In this document: piece after piece, positions 6,063 to 13,060 of the stretch
Numbering within the stretch: position 1 is the stretch's first letter
Layout: each line of letters begins with the position of its first letter
From: a virus
Length of the DNA: 30,562 nt
Direction: 5' to 3' (one strand)
Virus record (IMG/VR): IMGVR_UViG_3300021961_007337
Coordinates: 1-30,562 of that record
Notes under the pieces: model-generated
The model's database searches: none
The model's input: the letters and a program-made list of their open reading frames with translations, nothing else
Told to the model about the DNA's origin: nothing
Program-made: the position numbers and the translations under genes

Positions 6063-6800
6063 ATGGCTTCGTATGTATTGAATGATTCAACAGTAGAAAT
6101 TCTCAAGAACTTTGCGAGTATCAACAATCAGGTCGTGTTCAAGGCGGGCAGCGCCCAGCGGGCGTGTAACGACACCCGCAACTTTATCGCGGATGTGGAA
6201 CTCAATGAGCCACTGCCGCAGGAGTGTGCGTTGTATGAACTGAACCGTCTGCTCGGCATTATCGACACCTGCAAGAGCGATAAGCTGCCGACCATTGCGT
6301 TTGGCTCGTCATCGCTGGTCGTGGAGCATGACTACGGCAAGGTCACGATTCCGTATGCCCATGCGGATGTGGTCGCGGCGCCGCCTGGCGTGCAGTTCCA
6401 TCTGAAGAAACCGATTGCGACGTTCGATCTGCCGTCGGCCCTGTGGACGAAGATCAAGCGGACGGCCGCCGTGCTTCAGACGACGTCGTTGCACATCATC
6501 GTCAACACGGACGGGGAACTGGTGCTGAAGCTCGTCAACGAGAAGGATAAGGGTGGCGACGCCTCGGGGTCGGCGGCGTATAACATGCCCAACACCAACG
6601 TGCAGGAAGCGGTGGACAATACGTGGGCGGTGAAGTTCGATGCCCTCGAACTCATTCCCGGCGACTATACGGTCGAAGTCGGTGAAATCGGGAATAACAC
6701 CAATAGCAACACGTTGTTCGGCATGTTCTTCAAGCTCAACGACCCGACCAAGAAGGTCACCTATCTCACGTCTGGTCATGTCGTGAAGACGCGCACCTAA
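6063..6800 (+). CDS. 45: DNA polymerase sliding clamp (T4 gp45-like)
   Basis: A 245-residue protein beginning MASYVLNDSTVEILKNFASINNQVVFKAG, which follows T4 gp45 (LLKNFATINSGIMLKSG) closely. The length is slightly above the 228 aa of T4. The clamp is a trimeric ring that tethers the polymerase and in T4 also activates late transcription together with gp33 and gp55, which is relevant because late-like promoter boxes occur here. The ATG at 6063 has GAGGA five bases upstream; an upstream in-frame start overlaps the previous stop and is less likely. In the T4 order gp44 would follow directly; here a homing endonuclease gene intervenes. Confidence 0.92.
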   Translation: MASYVLNDSTVEILKNFASINNQVVFKAGSAQRACNDTRNFIADVELNEPLPQECALYELNRLLGIIDTCKSDKLPTIAFGSSSLVVEHDYGKVTIPYAHADVVAAPPGVQFHLKKPIATFDLPSALWTKIKRTAAVLQTTSLHIIVNTDGELVLKLVNEKDKGGDASGSAAYNMPNTNVQEAVDNTWAVKFDALELIPGDYTVEVGEIGNNTNSNTLFGMFFKLNDPTKKVTYLTSGHVVKTRT

Positions 6801-6926
6801 CACGCCTACGGCGACGGCTGTGGGAAAGCGGAACGTTCGGCATTCGGGAGGACGACGGTCTATTGAACGAGATGTCGAAGTTGGAAGGTATAATCCGCGA
6901 GGGGGGCTTCTTCCAACGCCCTCACT
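6801..6926. other. Intergenic stretch between clamp and homing endonuclease
   Basis: These 126 bases separate the converging clamp and homing endonuclease genes. They hold a TATAAT box at 6889-6894 with a TTGAAC 20 bases upstream (too far for a good promoter) and a 20-codon reading frame at 6872-6934 that runs into the endonuclease gene. No clear gene or terminator is seen. The stretch may be the displaced former gp45-gp44 junction. Confidence 0.4.
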
Positions 6927-7499
6927 TTATGTGACTAACAGTTTAGGTATAGTGTCATACAAAGATAAAATTTCTTTAGCCCATTTTATTTTATCTTTTA
7001 TTCGCTGACCGGGAGGATGGGACGATGACCACAGCTCTAAATTTTCTATACGGTTATCATTTCGCACACCATTTATATGGTGAACGGTTTCATGCGGGGT
7101 GAGCTTTCTATTCAAAAATTTGGACATAACTAATACATGTTCTAGTTCGTATGTACGGGAGGATGAGCGAACAAATTGTGTATTCGTTTCTGTGATGTAT
7201 ACCATTACATATCCATCGCGGTTAATCCATCGACCACCGGACCAATTATGAGAGAGTTTTCCTTTTTGGCGTCTACGTTCATTACTAGCACAACCACAAC
7301 TTTTGGTGTTTTTACGACGAAGATTGTTCGCCAATACTTCTGTGATTTTGCCGCATTGGCATTGACATACCCATTGTCTGGCGGCAGAACCAGACGGAAA
7401 ATATTTCATGTTTCCCTTTGAAATAACCGTTAATTTACCGAATATTTTACCGGTTAAATCTTGTGAATTGGGTGCTGGTTTTCCTTTTTGCTGAGCCAT
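6927..7499 (-). CDS. Free-standing HNH homing endonuclease
   Basis: A 190-residue protein. The N-terminal third (TGKIFGKLTVISKG, then WVCQCQCG and KSCGCA) is the AP2-type/zinc-finger-like region found in many phage HNH homing endonucleases. The C-terminal part has YELEHVLVMSKFLNRKL and ETVHHINGVRNDNRIENLEL, the His-His...Asn...Asn core of the HNH nuclease. These enzymes cut cognate sites and spread their own gene by repair. It lies on the opposite strand between gp45 and gp44, a junction also used by homing genes in other T4-like phages, and is clearly more AT-rich than its neighbours. The start at 7499 was chosen for GGGAGAG six bases upstream; an ATG five codons earlier overlaps that site. 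Confidence 0.9.
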   Translation of the reverse strand: MAQQKGKPAPNSQDLTGKIFGKLTVISKGNMKYFPSGSAARQWVCQCQCGKITEVLANNLRRKNTKSCGCASNERRRQKGKLSHNWSGGRWINRDGYVMVYITETNTQFVRSSSRTYELEHVLVMSKFLNRKLTPHETVHHINGVRNDNRIENLELWSSSHPPGQRIKDKIKWAKEILSLYDTIPKLLVT

Positions 7500-7518
7500 G
7501 TTATACTCTCCCATTGAC

Positions 7519-7525
7519 TATTTAT
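7519..7525 (-). promoter_or_regulatory. Late-like promoter box ATAAATA of the homing endonuclease
   Basis: Minus-strand AATAATAAATAG with a predicted start near 7513, just ahead of the GGGAGAG Shine-Dalgarno sequence. The endonuclease gene could therefore carry its own promoter, as free-standing homing genes in T4 do. Confidence 0.45.
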
Positions 7526-7563
7526 TATTCCAATGATTTTCAAAACAAATATGGAGCATTATT

Positions 7564-8499
7564 ATGATTGAAGAATTTATCTGGGTAGAAAAATACAGAC
7601 CTAGCAGAATTGATGAGTGCGTTTTACCAAATGATATCAAAAATACGGCAAAATCATTTGTCGCTCAGGGCGATTTACCGCATATGTTACTTATGGGCTC
7701 ACCCGGCACAGGAAAAACCACATTGGCCCTCGCGCTATGTCGTGAGCTTGATATCATTCCGTTAATAATCAACGGATCGGAAGAACGCGGAATTGATGTG
7801 TTGCGAACCAAGATCATAGATTTTGCCGCGGCCATGACTTTCGATGGTAAACGCCGTTGTATTATTATCGATGAAGCGGATTATCTTACACCAGAAGCAC
7901 AAGCAGGACTACGTGGGGTAATGGAGGCTTACGCGGTCAACTGCTCATTCATTCTCACCTGTAACTACAGCAACCGCATTATTCCCGCGCTCCACTCACG
8001 CTGCACCGGCATCTCGTTCGGCATTCCACCTGCGGAGAAGAAGCACCTGATGGTCCAGACGTTGGCTCGACTTCAGGACATGTTGGTCAAGGAACAGGTG
8101 ACCGCCTCGGAAGATGTGCTGATACAAGTCATCAAGCGGTGGTGGCCGGATCTGCGGCGCATGATTAATGAGATTCAGCGGGCGTGTGTGAATGGGGAAC
8201 TCACGCCTGCCGTGTTGGGGCAGCAAGCGGATGTGCAGTTCGATCCGCTCTGGAAAGCTCTCAAGACTCGCAACTATAAAGAGGCACGAGTCTGGATTGG
8301 TCAGTATGCGGACATCGACCCCCCGAAGTTTTATCGGTCGGTATTTGACTGGCTCCATGAGAATGCCGAGGATAGTCATATTCCGTCGCTGGTTGTGCTG
8401 ACGGCGGACTATCAGTATAAACATATGAACGCGGTAGACCCGCACGTCCATCTGGCGGCGTTCTGTCTGGAACTCATGCACAATGGGCAGTATCGGTAG
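7564..8499 (+). CDS. 44: Clamp loader large subunit (T4 gp44-like, AAA+)
   Basis: AAA+ landmarks in order: VEKYRPSRIDECVLP at residues 8-22; Walker A GSPGTGKT at 45-52; Walker B IIIDEAD at 100-106; sensor 1 LTCNYSNR; and the arginine finger S-R-C at 145-147. Length is 311 aa against 319 in T4. With gp62 it opens and loads the clamp using ATP. GGAG lies seven bases before the ATG. The 5' part, to about position 7930 (residue about 122), is strikingly more AT-rich in codon choice than the rest, which returns to the GC-rich style of the neighbours; the transition is inside the gene, and the reading frame is intact. Confidence 0.93.
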   Translation: MIEEFIWVEKYRPSRIDECVLPNDIKNTAKSFVAQGDLPHMLLMGSPGTGKTTLALALCRELDIIPLIINGSEERGIDVLRTKIIDFAAAMTFDGKRRCIIIDEADYLTPEAQAGLRGVMEAYAVNCSFILTCNYSNRIIPALHSRCTGISFGIPPAEKKHLMVQTLARLQDMLVKEQVTASEDVLIQVIKRWWPDLRRMINEIQRACVNGELTPAVLGQQADVQFDPLWKALKTRNYKEARVWIGQYADIDPPKFYRSVFDWLHENAEDSHIPSLVVLTADYQYKHMNAVDPHVHLAAFCLELMHNGQYR

Positions 8500-8507
8500 G
8501 AGCGACG

Positions 8508-8966
8508 ATGGCCTCGACACGAAAACCGATGATCGCCACAACAGGAAAACCGATAGACCCCACGGAGAAGAAGCCGACCATCTTCAACACGATTAACGCC
8601 CTCTCCGCCACGCGGCCGCTGACCTATCAGGATTTGGTGGAACAGAATCTGCCCTACGAACCCTTTATGGTCAACCGTGCGTTCTCGCTCTCCGAGGATG
8701 CCGTGCTGGCGGCGTCGATGATGAATCAGCGACCCCATCTGGACAAAGCCGACCAAGCGGCGTTCTATATTCATACGCTGCGTCCTCGTCGGCGATTTGA
8801 GAAGTGGCCGAAGTCCCTTGAAGACCCCGATAGTGCGGTTATTGCGAAGTATTATGGAATGAGTCAACGCGAAGCCAAACTTTCCGCAAACCTACATACT
8901 AAAGAGGAAGTTACGGTGATGCGGAAGGTCTTAGAAGACGGGGCTTCTCCATCACGGTTTCGTTAA
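8508..8966 (+). CDS. 62: Clamp loader small subunit (T4 gp62-like)
   Basis: A 152-residue protein directly after gp44 with TAGGAG upstream. Position in the order 44-62-regA is diagnostic. Sequence echoes of T4 gp62 are visible: EPFMVNRAFSL (T4: FMVENALSQF) and LRPRRRFEKWPKSLED (T4: PRGKRYGKWAKLVED). It is somewhat shorter than T4 gp62 (187 aa). It forms the fifth subunit of the gp44/gp62 loader. Confidence 0.85.
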   Translation: MASTRKPMIATTGKPIDPTEKKPTIFNTINALSATRPLTYQDLVEQNLPYEPFMVNRAFSLSEDAVLAASMMNQRPHLDKADQAAFYIHTLRPRRRFEKWPKSLEDPDSAVIAKYYGMSQREAKLSANLHTKEEVTVMRKVLEDGASPSRFR

Positions 8967-8987
8967 TATCGATGATGGAGATCTCGT

Positions 8988-9449
8988 ATGGCTGTTTACG
9001 ATTACGAGGCGTCCTTTGTGGAGATTCGGTTTCCTGATGTGGAAGGGGCGTCCGGCAAAGAACCGGCGGATAACTTTCTCAAAGTCAAGGAGACGCTGAC
9101 CCGCATCGGGGCGCCGGCTTATAGCAAAGACCCGAATGAGCCGGGGAAAACATTATGGCAGTCATGTCATATCTTATACAAGCGGCAACGCTACTACTTG
9201 GTGCATTTCAAGGAAATGTTCCTGTTGGACGGCAAAGCATCGCGCACCGTCATTACCGAGGACGATCTGGCACGGCGCAACGCGATTGCGATGCTCCTCC
9301 AGCAATGGGGCTTGATTGTCGTCGTGCATCAGGATCGCATTCAGAGCCCGCATCCGGCGCCGATTGATACCTTGAAGATTATTCCGTTCAAGGATAAAGG
9401 CAACTGGAATCTTCGTGCGAAGTATGAAATAGGCAAAACACGAAAGTAA
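8988..9449 (+). CDS. regA: RegA translational repressor
   Basis: Strong similarity to T4 RegA: NFLKVKETLTRIG at residues 29-41, then LWQSCHILYKRQRYYLVHFKEMFLLDGK, RRNAIAMLLQQWGLI, and the ending AKYEIGKTRK. RegA binds the start regions of early mRNAs and blocks ribosome binding. It is longer than T4 RegA (153 vs 122 aa) because of an N-terminal extension before the DNFLKV motif. Since many starts in this phage appear to lack a leader, how RegA acts on them is an open point. Confidence 0.93.
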   Translation: MAVYDYEASFVEIRFPDVEGASGKEPADNFLKVKETLTRIGAPAYSKDPNEPGKTLWQSCHILYKRQRYYLVHFKEMFLLDGKASRTVITEDDLARRNAIAMLLQQWGLIVVVHQDRIQSPHPAPIDTLKIIPFKDKGNWNLRAKYEIGKTRK

Positions 9450-9459
9450 CGGAGTGGTG

Positions 9460-9939
9460 ATGACAACGAGTGCTGTGGGCATCCAGTTAATCTGTGAGTT
9501 TGAAGGATTTCGAGCCGCGGCCTATCCAGATGTCGTGGGGGTCTGGACGATTGGCTACGGCACCACTCGTGTCAATAATCAACCCGTGACGAAGGGTATG
9601 ACGTGCACCGAAGCGCAAGCGAAAGAATGGGTGCATACGGACTTGAGACAGTTCGAGGCGGCCGTCACCGCCGCCTCGGCAAAACCCCTCACACAATTTC
9701 AATTTGACGCCTGCGTCTGTTTCGCATATAATATCGGTGCGGGTGGGTTTGCAAGTTCGACCGTTGGTCGAAAACTTCGCACGGGGAATATTGCCCTCAT
9801 CAATGAAAGCAACTTTGTGGCGTGGAATAAAGTAAGAAATAGTCACGGCGTCTTGGTCGAGTCGAGAGGACTGACGCGCCGGCGCAAGGCCGAATGGTAT
9901 TTATTTTCGACGGGAATGATTAAAACGCAATTCGAATGA
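9460..9939 (+). CDS. Endolysin, glycoside hydrolase family 24 lysozyme
   Basis: The catalytic pattern E-x8-D-x5-T is present: Glu15 in CEFEGFR, Asp24 in AYPDVVG, and Thr30 in GVWTIGYGTT. FDACVCFAYNIGAGGF and RGLTRRRKAEWYLF match the C-terminal lobe of phage lysozymes. At 159 aa it is the size of T4 gpe. There is no signal or SAR-type membrane segment, so it should need a holin. The ATG at 9460 has GGAG five bases upstream. Its position between regA and gp43, inside the replication operon, is unusual for a lysis gene. Confidence 0.92.
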   Translation: MTTSAVGIQLICEFEGFRAAAYPDVVGVWTIGYGTTRVNNQPVTKGMTCTEAQAKEWVHTDLRQFEAAVTAASAKPLTQFQFDACVCFAYNIGAGGFASSTVGRKLRTGNIALINESNFVAWNKVRNSHGVLVESRGLTRRRKAEWYLFSTGMIKTQFE

Positions 9940-9949
9940 GGAGTAGAGT

Positions 9950-10273
9950 ATGGGCACAGTGAAGATTATCAAGTTTGTCAGTTCGCAGGAAGTCATCGCT
10001 CGGGTGATCGAGGAGTCCTCCACCGAAATTATTGTCGAGTCCCCGTTGACAATTCAGCCGCTGCGTAGCGGGGAAACGTCGATGGCGATTGGGTTGATGC
10101 CGTTTACATGGGCGGGCGACAACAAAGACACCGTGGCGCTCAACCGTGCGCATGTGCTCTGCGTGATGAACCCCGAGGACGAACTCAAGACGCAGTATCT
10201 GGCGGCGCTCGCTGGTCTCACGATTCCGAATGGTGCGGCCACGCCAAAATTGACGTTGACTGAAGCGCGATAA
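9950..10273 (+). CDS. Sm-like-fold conserved phage protein, 107 aa
   Basis: MGTVKIIKFVSSQEVIARVIEES followed by IIVESPLTI, MPFTW and VALNRAHVLCVMNPEDEL is a five-strand pattern I recognise from small Sm-like proteins in cyanophage-type T4 relatives. RNA binding is possible from the fold but not shown. AGGAG lies upstream of the ATG. Confidence 0.6.
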   Translation: MGTVKIIKFVSSQEVIARVIEESSTEIIVESPLTIQPLRSGETSMAIGLMPFTWAGDNKDTVALNRAHVLCVMNPEDELKTQYLAALAGLTIPNGAATPKLTLTEAR

Positions 10274-10299
10274 CGTTCGCGTTTAGTCTCGGAATGAGG

Positions 10300-10305
10300 T
10301 ATACT
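10300..10305 (+). promoter_or_regulatory. -10 box TATACT before the polymerase gene
   Basis: TATACT seven bases before the ATG at 10313; a weak TTCGCG lies 18 bases further upstream. The predicted transcript starts at the start codon. Confidence 0.5.
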
Positions 10306-10312
10306 AATCCCC

Positions 10313-12994
10313 ATGACGGGAATGTATGATACGTACACCAGCGTGGTGGTGTTGAAAGATGACTTGGGCGTGCGATTGCGCGACCCCATCACCCGCCAAG
10401 GTTCCTTCTATAAAGTCCCCTATCAGCCGCGCACGTTCTATCCGTGCGGTATTAATGACGGGACGGAGAACTGGCGCACGCTTGATGGCACCGTGTTGAA
10501 GGAGCGACGCCATCGCAGCCTCTCACAGTATCATCACTTCGTGGATCGCTCCAAAGAAGAGGGGCGCATCATCTACGGCACCATCGCCCCGATGTATCAG
10601 TTTTTCGCGGAAGAAGTCGGTCAGAAATGCGGCATGCCGTTCGAGTCATTGCGCACGGTCTTTCTCGATATCGAGGTCGCGTCGGATCAAGGCTTCGCGC
10701 CTCCAGAGAATCCGTATCAGCCCATCACGGCCATTACCGCCGAAGTGTGGGGGCACTACTATGTGTGGGGCTGTGGAGACTATGCGAATCTCCGCGACGA
10801 TGTGACCTATACGCAGTGTCAGGATGAAGTCGCCCTCCTGATTGACTTTATTCGCTGGTGGACGGCCGACTATCCCGATATTATTACGGGGTGGAACACC
10901 CACACCTACGACATTCCCTATATTCTCAATCGCATCGACCGATTGCGTGACGAAAAGAAACTGAAAATCAGTTCGTCGGTGCTGTCGCCGTGGCGCAAAC
11001 TCACACATCGCAACGTGACGATGATGGGGCGCGACCAGAAGTTGCCAGACATTGTGGGCATTCCTATTCTGGACTATTTGGAACTCTATCGCAAGTTCTC
11101 GCTCACGCAGCAGGAGTCCTATCGACTCGATGCGATTGCGGAAGTCGAACTCGGCAAGAAGAAAGTGTCCTATGATGAGTATGGGTCGCTGCAACGGCTG
11201 GCGGAAGAGAATTATCAAAAGTTCATCGACTACAATATTATGGACGTGCAACTCGTCCGTGAACTGAACAACAAGCTCCATCATCTCGACCTGTGTGTGC
11301 AAATCGCCTATGGTGCGCGGGTGAACTTTCAGGACACGTTCAAACAGGTGCGTCTGTGGGATGCGATGATGTATTACGAATTGTATGACCGACAGATTGC
11401 GATTCCGTTGAAGCGCGAGACGCACAAGGGTGCGCAGTATGCCGGTGCGTATGTGAAAGACCCCATCACTGGTAAGCACGACTGGGTGGTGTCCTTTGAC
11501 GTGAACTCGCTGTATCCGTCGATTATGCGACAGTGGAATATCAGCCCCGACCGGCATTTGCCAATTGAGTGGTTGAAATCACGGTTGGAGGATATCGAAT
11601 ATTTGGCAGGGGCCGATGCGATCCACACACCACCTGCGCTACCGGAATGCACACCGCGTCAGTGGTTGCTGGATGTGCAGCAGCCCGACGTGCCGATGGT
11701 CGCGTGGGCATTGCGCGAACTGATTGCGTATCTGGAACGCACGGATATCGACACGACGTTACGGGATTTGTCCACGCCGGATCCGTTTCCGTGGCTGCGC
11801 GTCCTGTCGGTCTGCATCACGCCGAACAAGCAAGCGTTCCGCGTGGATATGACGGGGTTCCTGCCCGAAATCTTGGGGCGTCTCTACGAGGAACGTAAGT
11901 CCGCGAAGAAGAAGGAAACGGACGCGAAGAAGAAAGCGGCGAAGGCCAAGACCGACGAGGAACGACACCAGCACGAACGTGATGCGGTGTCGTGGGGTCT
12001 GCAACAGAACACCCGCAAGATTAATCTGAATAGTTGTTACGGTGCCGTCGGCAACGAACACTTCCGTTTCTTCGATGTGCGTCAGGCCGAAGCCGTCACG
12101 ATGACGGGGCAGATGATTATTCGCTATGTCGCGGACGAGGTGAATGCCTTTCTCAACAGTGAGTTCGGCACCAAGACGGACTATGTGCTGGCGAGTGACA
12201 CCGACTCTATCTATGTGAAACTCGCCCCCGTGGTCGCGAATATGCCCACAGCGGAAGCGATTGATTATCTCAACACATATTGCGAGAAAGATTTGCAGCG
12301 AGTCATCGACAAGGCGTTTCGCACCATCGGAGAGACGTTCAACACGCAAGAGAATGTGTTGGCGATGAAGCGCGAAGCGATTGCGGAGCACGGTGTGTGG
12401 ACGGCCAAGAAACGCTATCTGCTCTGGGTACACGACAACGAAGGCGTGCGGTTTGACCCCCCGAAGCTCAAGACCGTCGGCATCGAAGCGGTGCGGTCGT
12501 CCACGCCGAAGTATGCGCGGCAGGTCATTAAGAAGGCGCTGGAGCACTTCATTCGCGGCGACCAAGAGGGGTTCTATGCCTTGTTGGACGAAGCCGAACA
12601 AGGCTATCTCACCCGCCCATTTGAAGAGATTGCCTCGCCGCGGTCGTGCAACGGTATGAATGACTATCCGATTCTCCCGAGTGGGCAATTTACCAGTGGC
12701 ACCCCGATTCAAGTCAAGGGGTCATTGGTCTATAATCGGCACCTGAAAGACACGAACTTGGATAAACGCTATCCGAAGATTCGTGACGGCGAGAAGATTC
12801 GGTTCTGCTATTTGAAGCCACAGAATCCGCTGCGGTGTAATGTGATTGCGGCACCGAATACGTTGCCGCCTGAGTGGAAGTTGGAGCCGTTTCTCGATAG
12901 GCAAGAGCAGTTTGAGAAAACCCTGGCGTCTCCATTGGAGGCAATTATTTCTTGTGCGAACTGGACGATTCGACCGACGGCGACGTTGTTTTAG
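10313..12994 (+). CDS. 43: Family B DNA polymerase (T4 gp43-like)
   Basis: An 893-residue enzyme with intact proofreading and polymerase centres. Exo I is FLDIE (Asp119, Glu121), Exo II is GWNTHTYD (Asn195, Asp200), and Exo III is in YNIMD. Polymerase motif A is FDVNSLYPS, motif B is KINLNSCYGAVGN, and motif C is ASDTDSIY (Asp629, Asp631). Length matches T4 gp43 (898 aa). A highly charged Lys/Glu/Ala-rich helix near residues 525-555 precedes motif B. The ATG at 10313 is seven bases after a TATACT box with no Shine-Dalgarno sequence; a second ATG three codons on, with weak ACGGGA upstream, is the alternative. Confidence 0.96.
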   Translation: MTGMYDTYTSVVVLKDDLGVRLRDPITRQGSFYKVPYQPRTFYPCGINDGTENWRTLDGTVLKERRHRSLSQYHHFVDRSKEEGRIIYGTIAPMYQFFAEEVGQKCGMPFESLRTVFLDIEVASDQGFAPPENPYQPITAITAEVWGHYYVWGCGDYANLRDDVTYTQCQDEVALLIDFIRWWTADYPDIITGWNTHTYDIPYILNRIDRLRDEKKLKISSSVLSPWRKLTHRNVTMMGRDQKLPDIVGIPILDYLELYRKFSLTQQESYRLDAIAEVELGKKKVSYDEYGSLQRLAEENYQKFIDYNIMDVQLVRELNNKLHHLDLCVQIAYGARVNFQDTFKQVRLWDAMMYYELYDRQIAIPLKRETHKGAQYAGAYVKDPITGKHDWVVSFDVNSLYPSIMRQWNISPDRHLPIEWLKSRLEDIEYLAGADAIHTPPALPECTPRQWLLDVQQPDVPMVAWALRELIAYLERTDIDTTLRDLSTPDPFPWLRVLSVCITPNKQAFRVDMTGFLPEILGRLYEERKSAKKKETDAKKKAAKAKTDEERHQHERDAVSWGLQQNTRKINLNSCYGAVGNEHFRFFDVRQAEAVTMTGQMIIRYVADEVNAFLNSEFGTKTDYVLASDTDSIYVKLAPVVANMPTAEAIDYLNTYCEKDLQRVIDKAFRTIGETFNTQENVLAMKREAIAEHGVWTAKKRYLLWVHDNEGVRFDPPKLKTVGIEAVRSSTPKYARQVIKKALEHFIRGDQEGFYALLDEAEQGYLTRPFEEIASPRSCNGMNDYPILPSGQFTSGTPIQVKGSLVYNRHLKDTNLDKRYPKIRDGEKIRFCYLKPQNPLRCNVIAAPNTLPPEWKLEPFLDRQEQFEKTLASPLEAIISCANWTIRPTATLF

Positions 12995-13025
12995 GCAAAG
13001 CAACAACTTACGGGGGATATATTTC

Positions 13026-13054
13026 TTGACATTAGGGGGTGTCTAGAGTAAAAT
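13026..13054 (+). promoter_or_regulatory. Near-consensus sigma70 promoter, TTGACA-N17-TAAAAT
   Basis: Exact -35 TTGACA (13026-13031), 17-base spacer, -10 TAAAAT (13049-13054). The ATG at 13061 is six bases after the -10 box, so the start site falls on the start codon. It heads the accessory methyltransferase block. Confidence 0.85.
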
Positions 13055-13060
13055 ATAGGT

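Noticed and set aside
6872-6934. A 20-codon reading frame starting MSKLEGIIREGG
   Set aside because: No Shine-Dalgarno sequence at proper distance, very short, and it overlaps the end of the homing endonuclease gene. It may be a relic but cannot be supported as a gene.
10646-11557. Long open frames on the minus strand opposite the polymerase, clamp and uvsX genes
   Set aside because: They are antisense shadows caused by GC-biased codon use; their translations are Arg/His-rich without domain patterns, and they lie wholly within well-identified genes.
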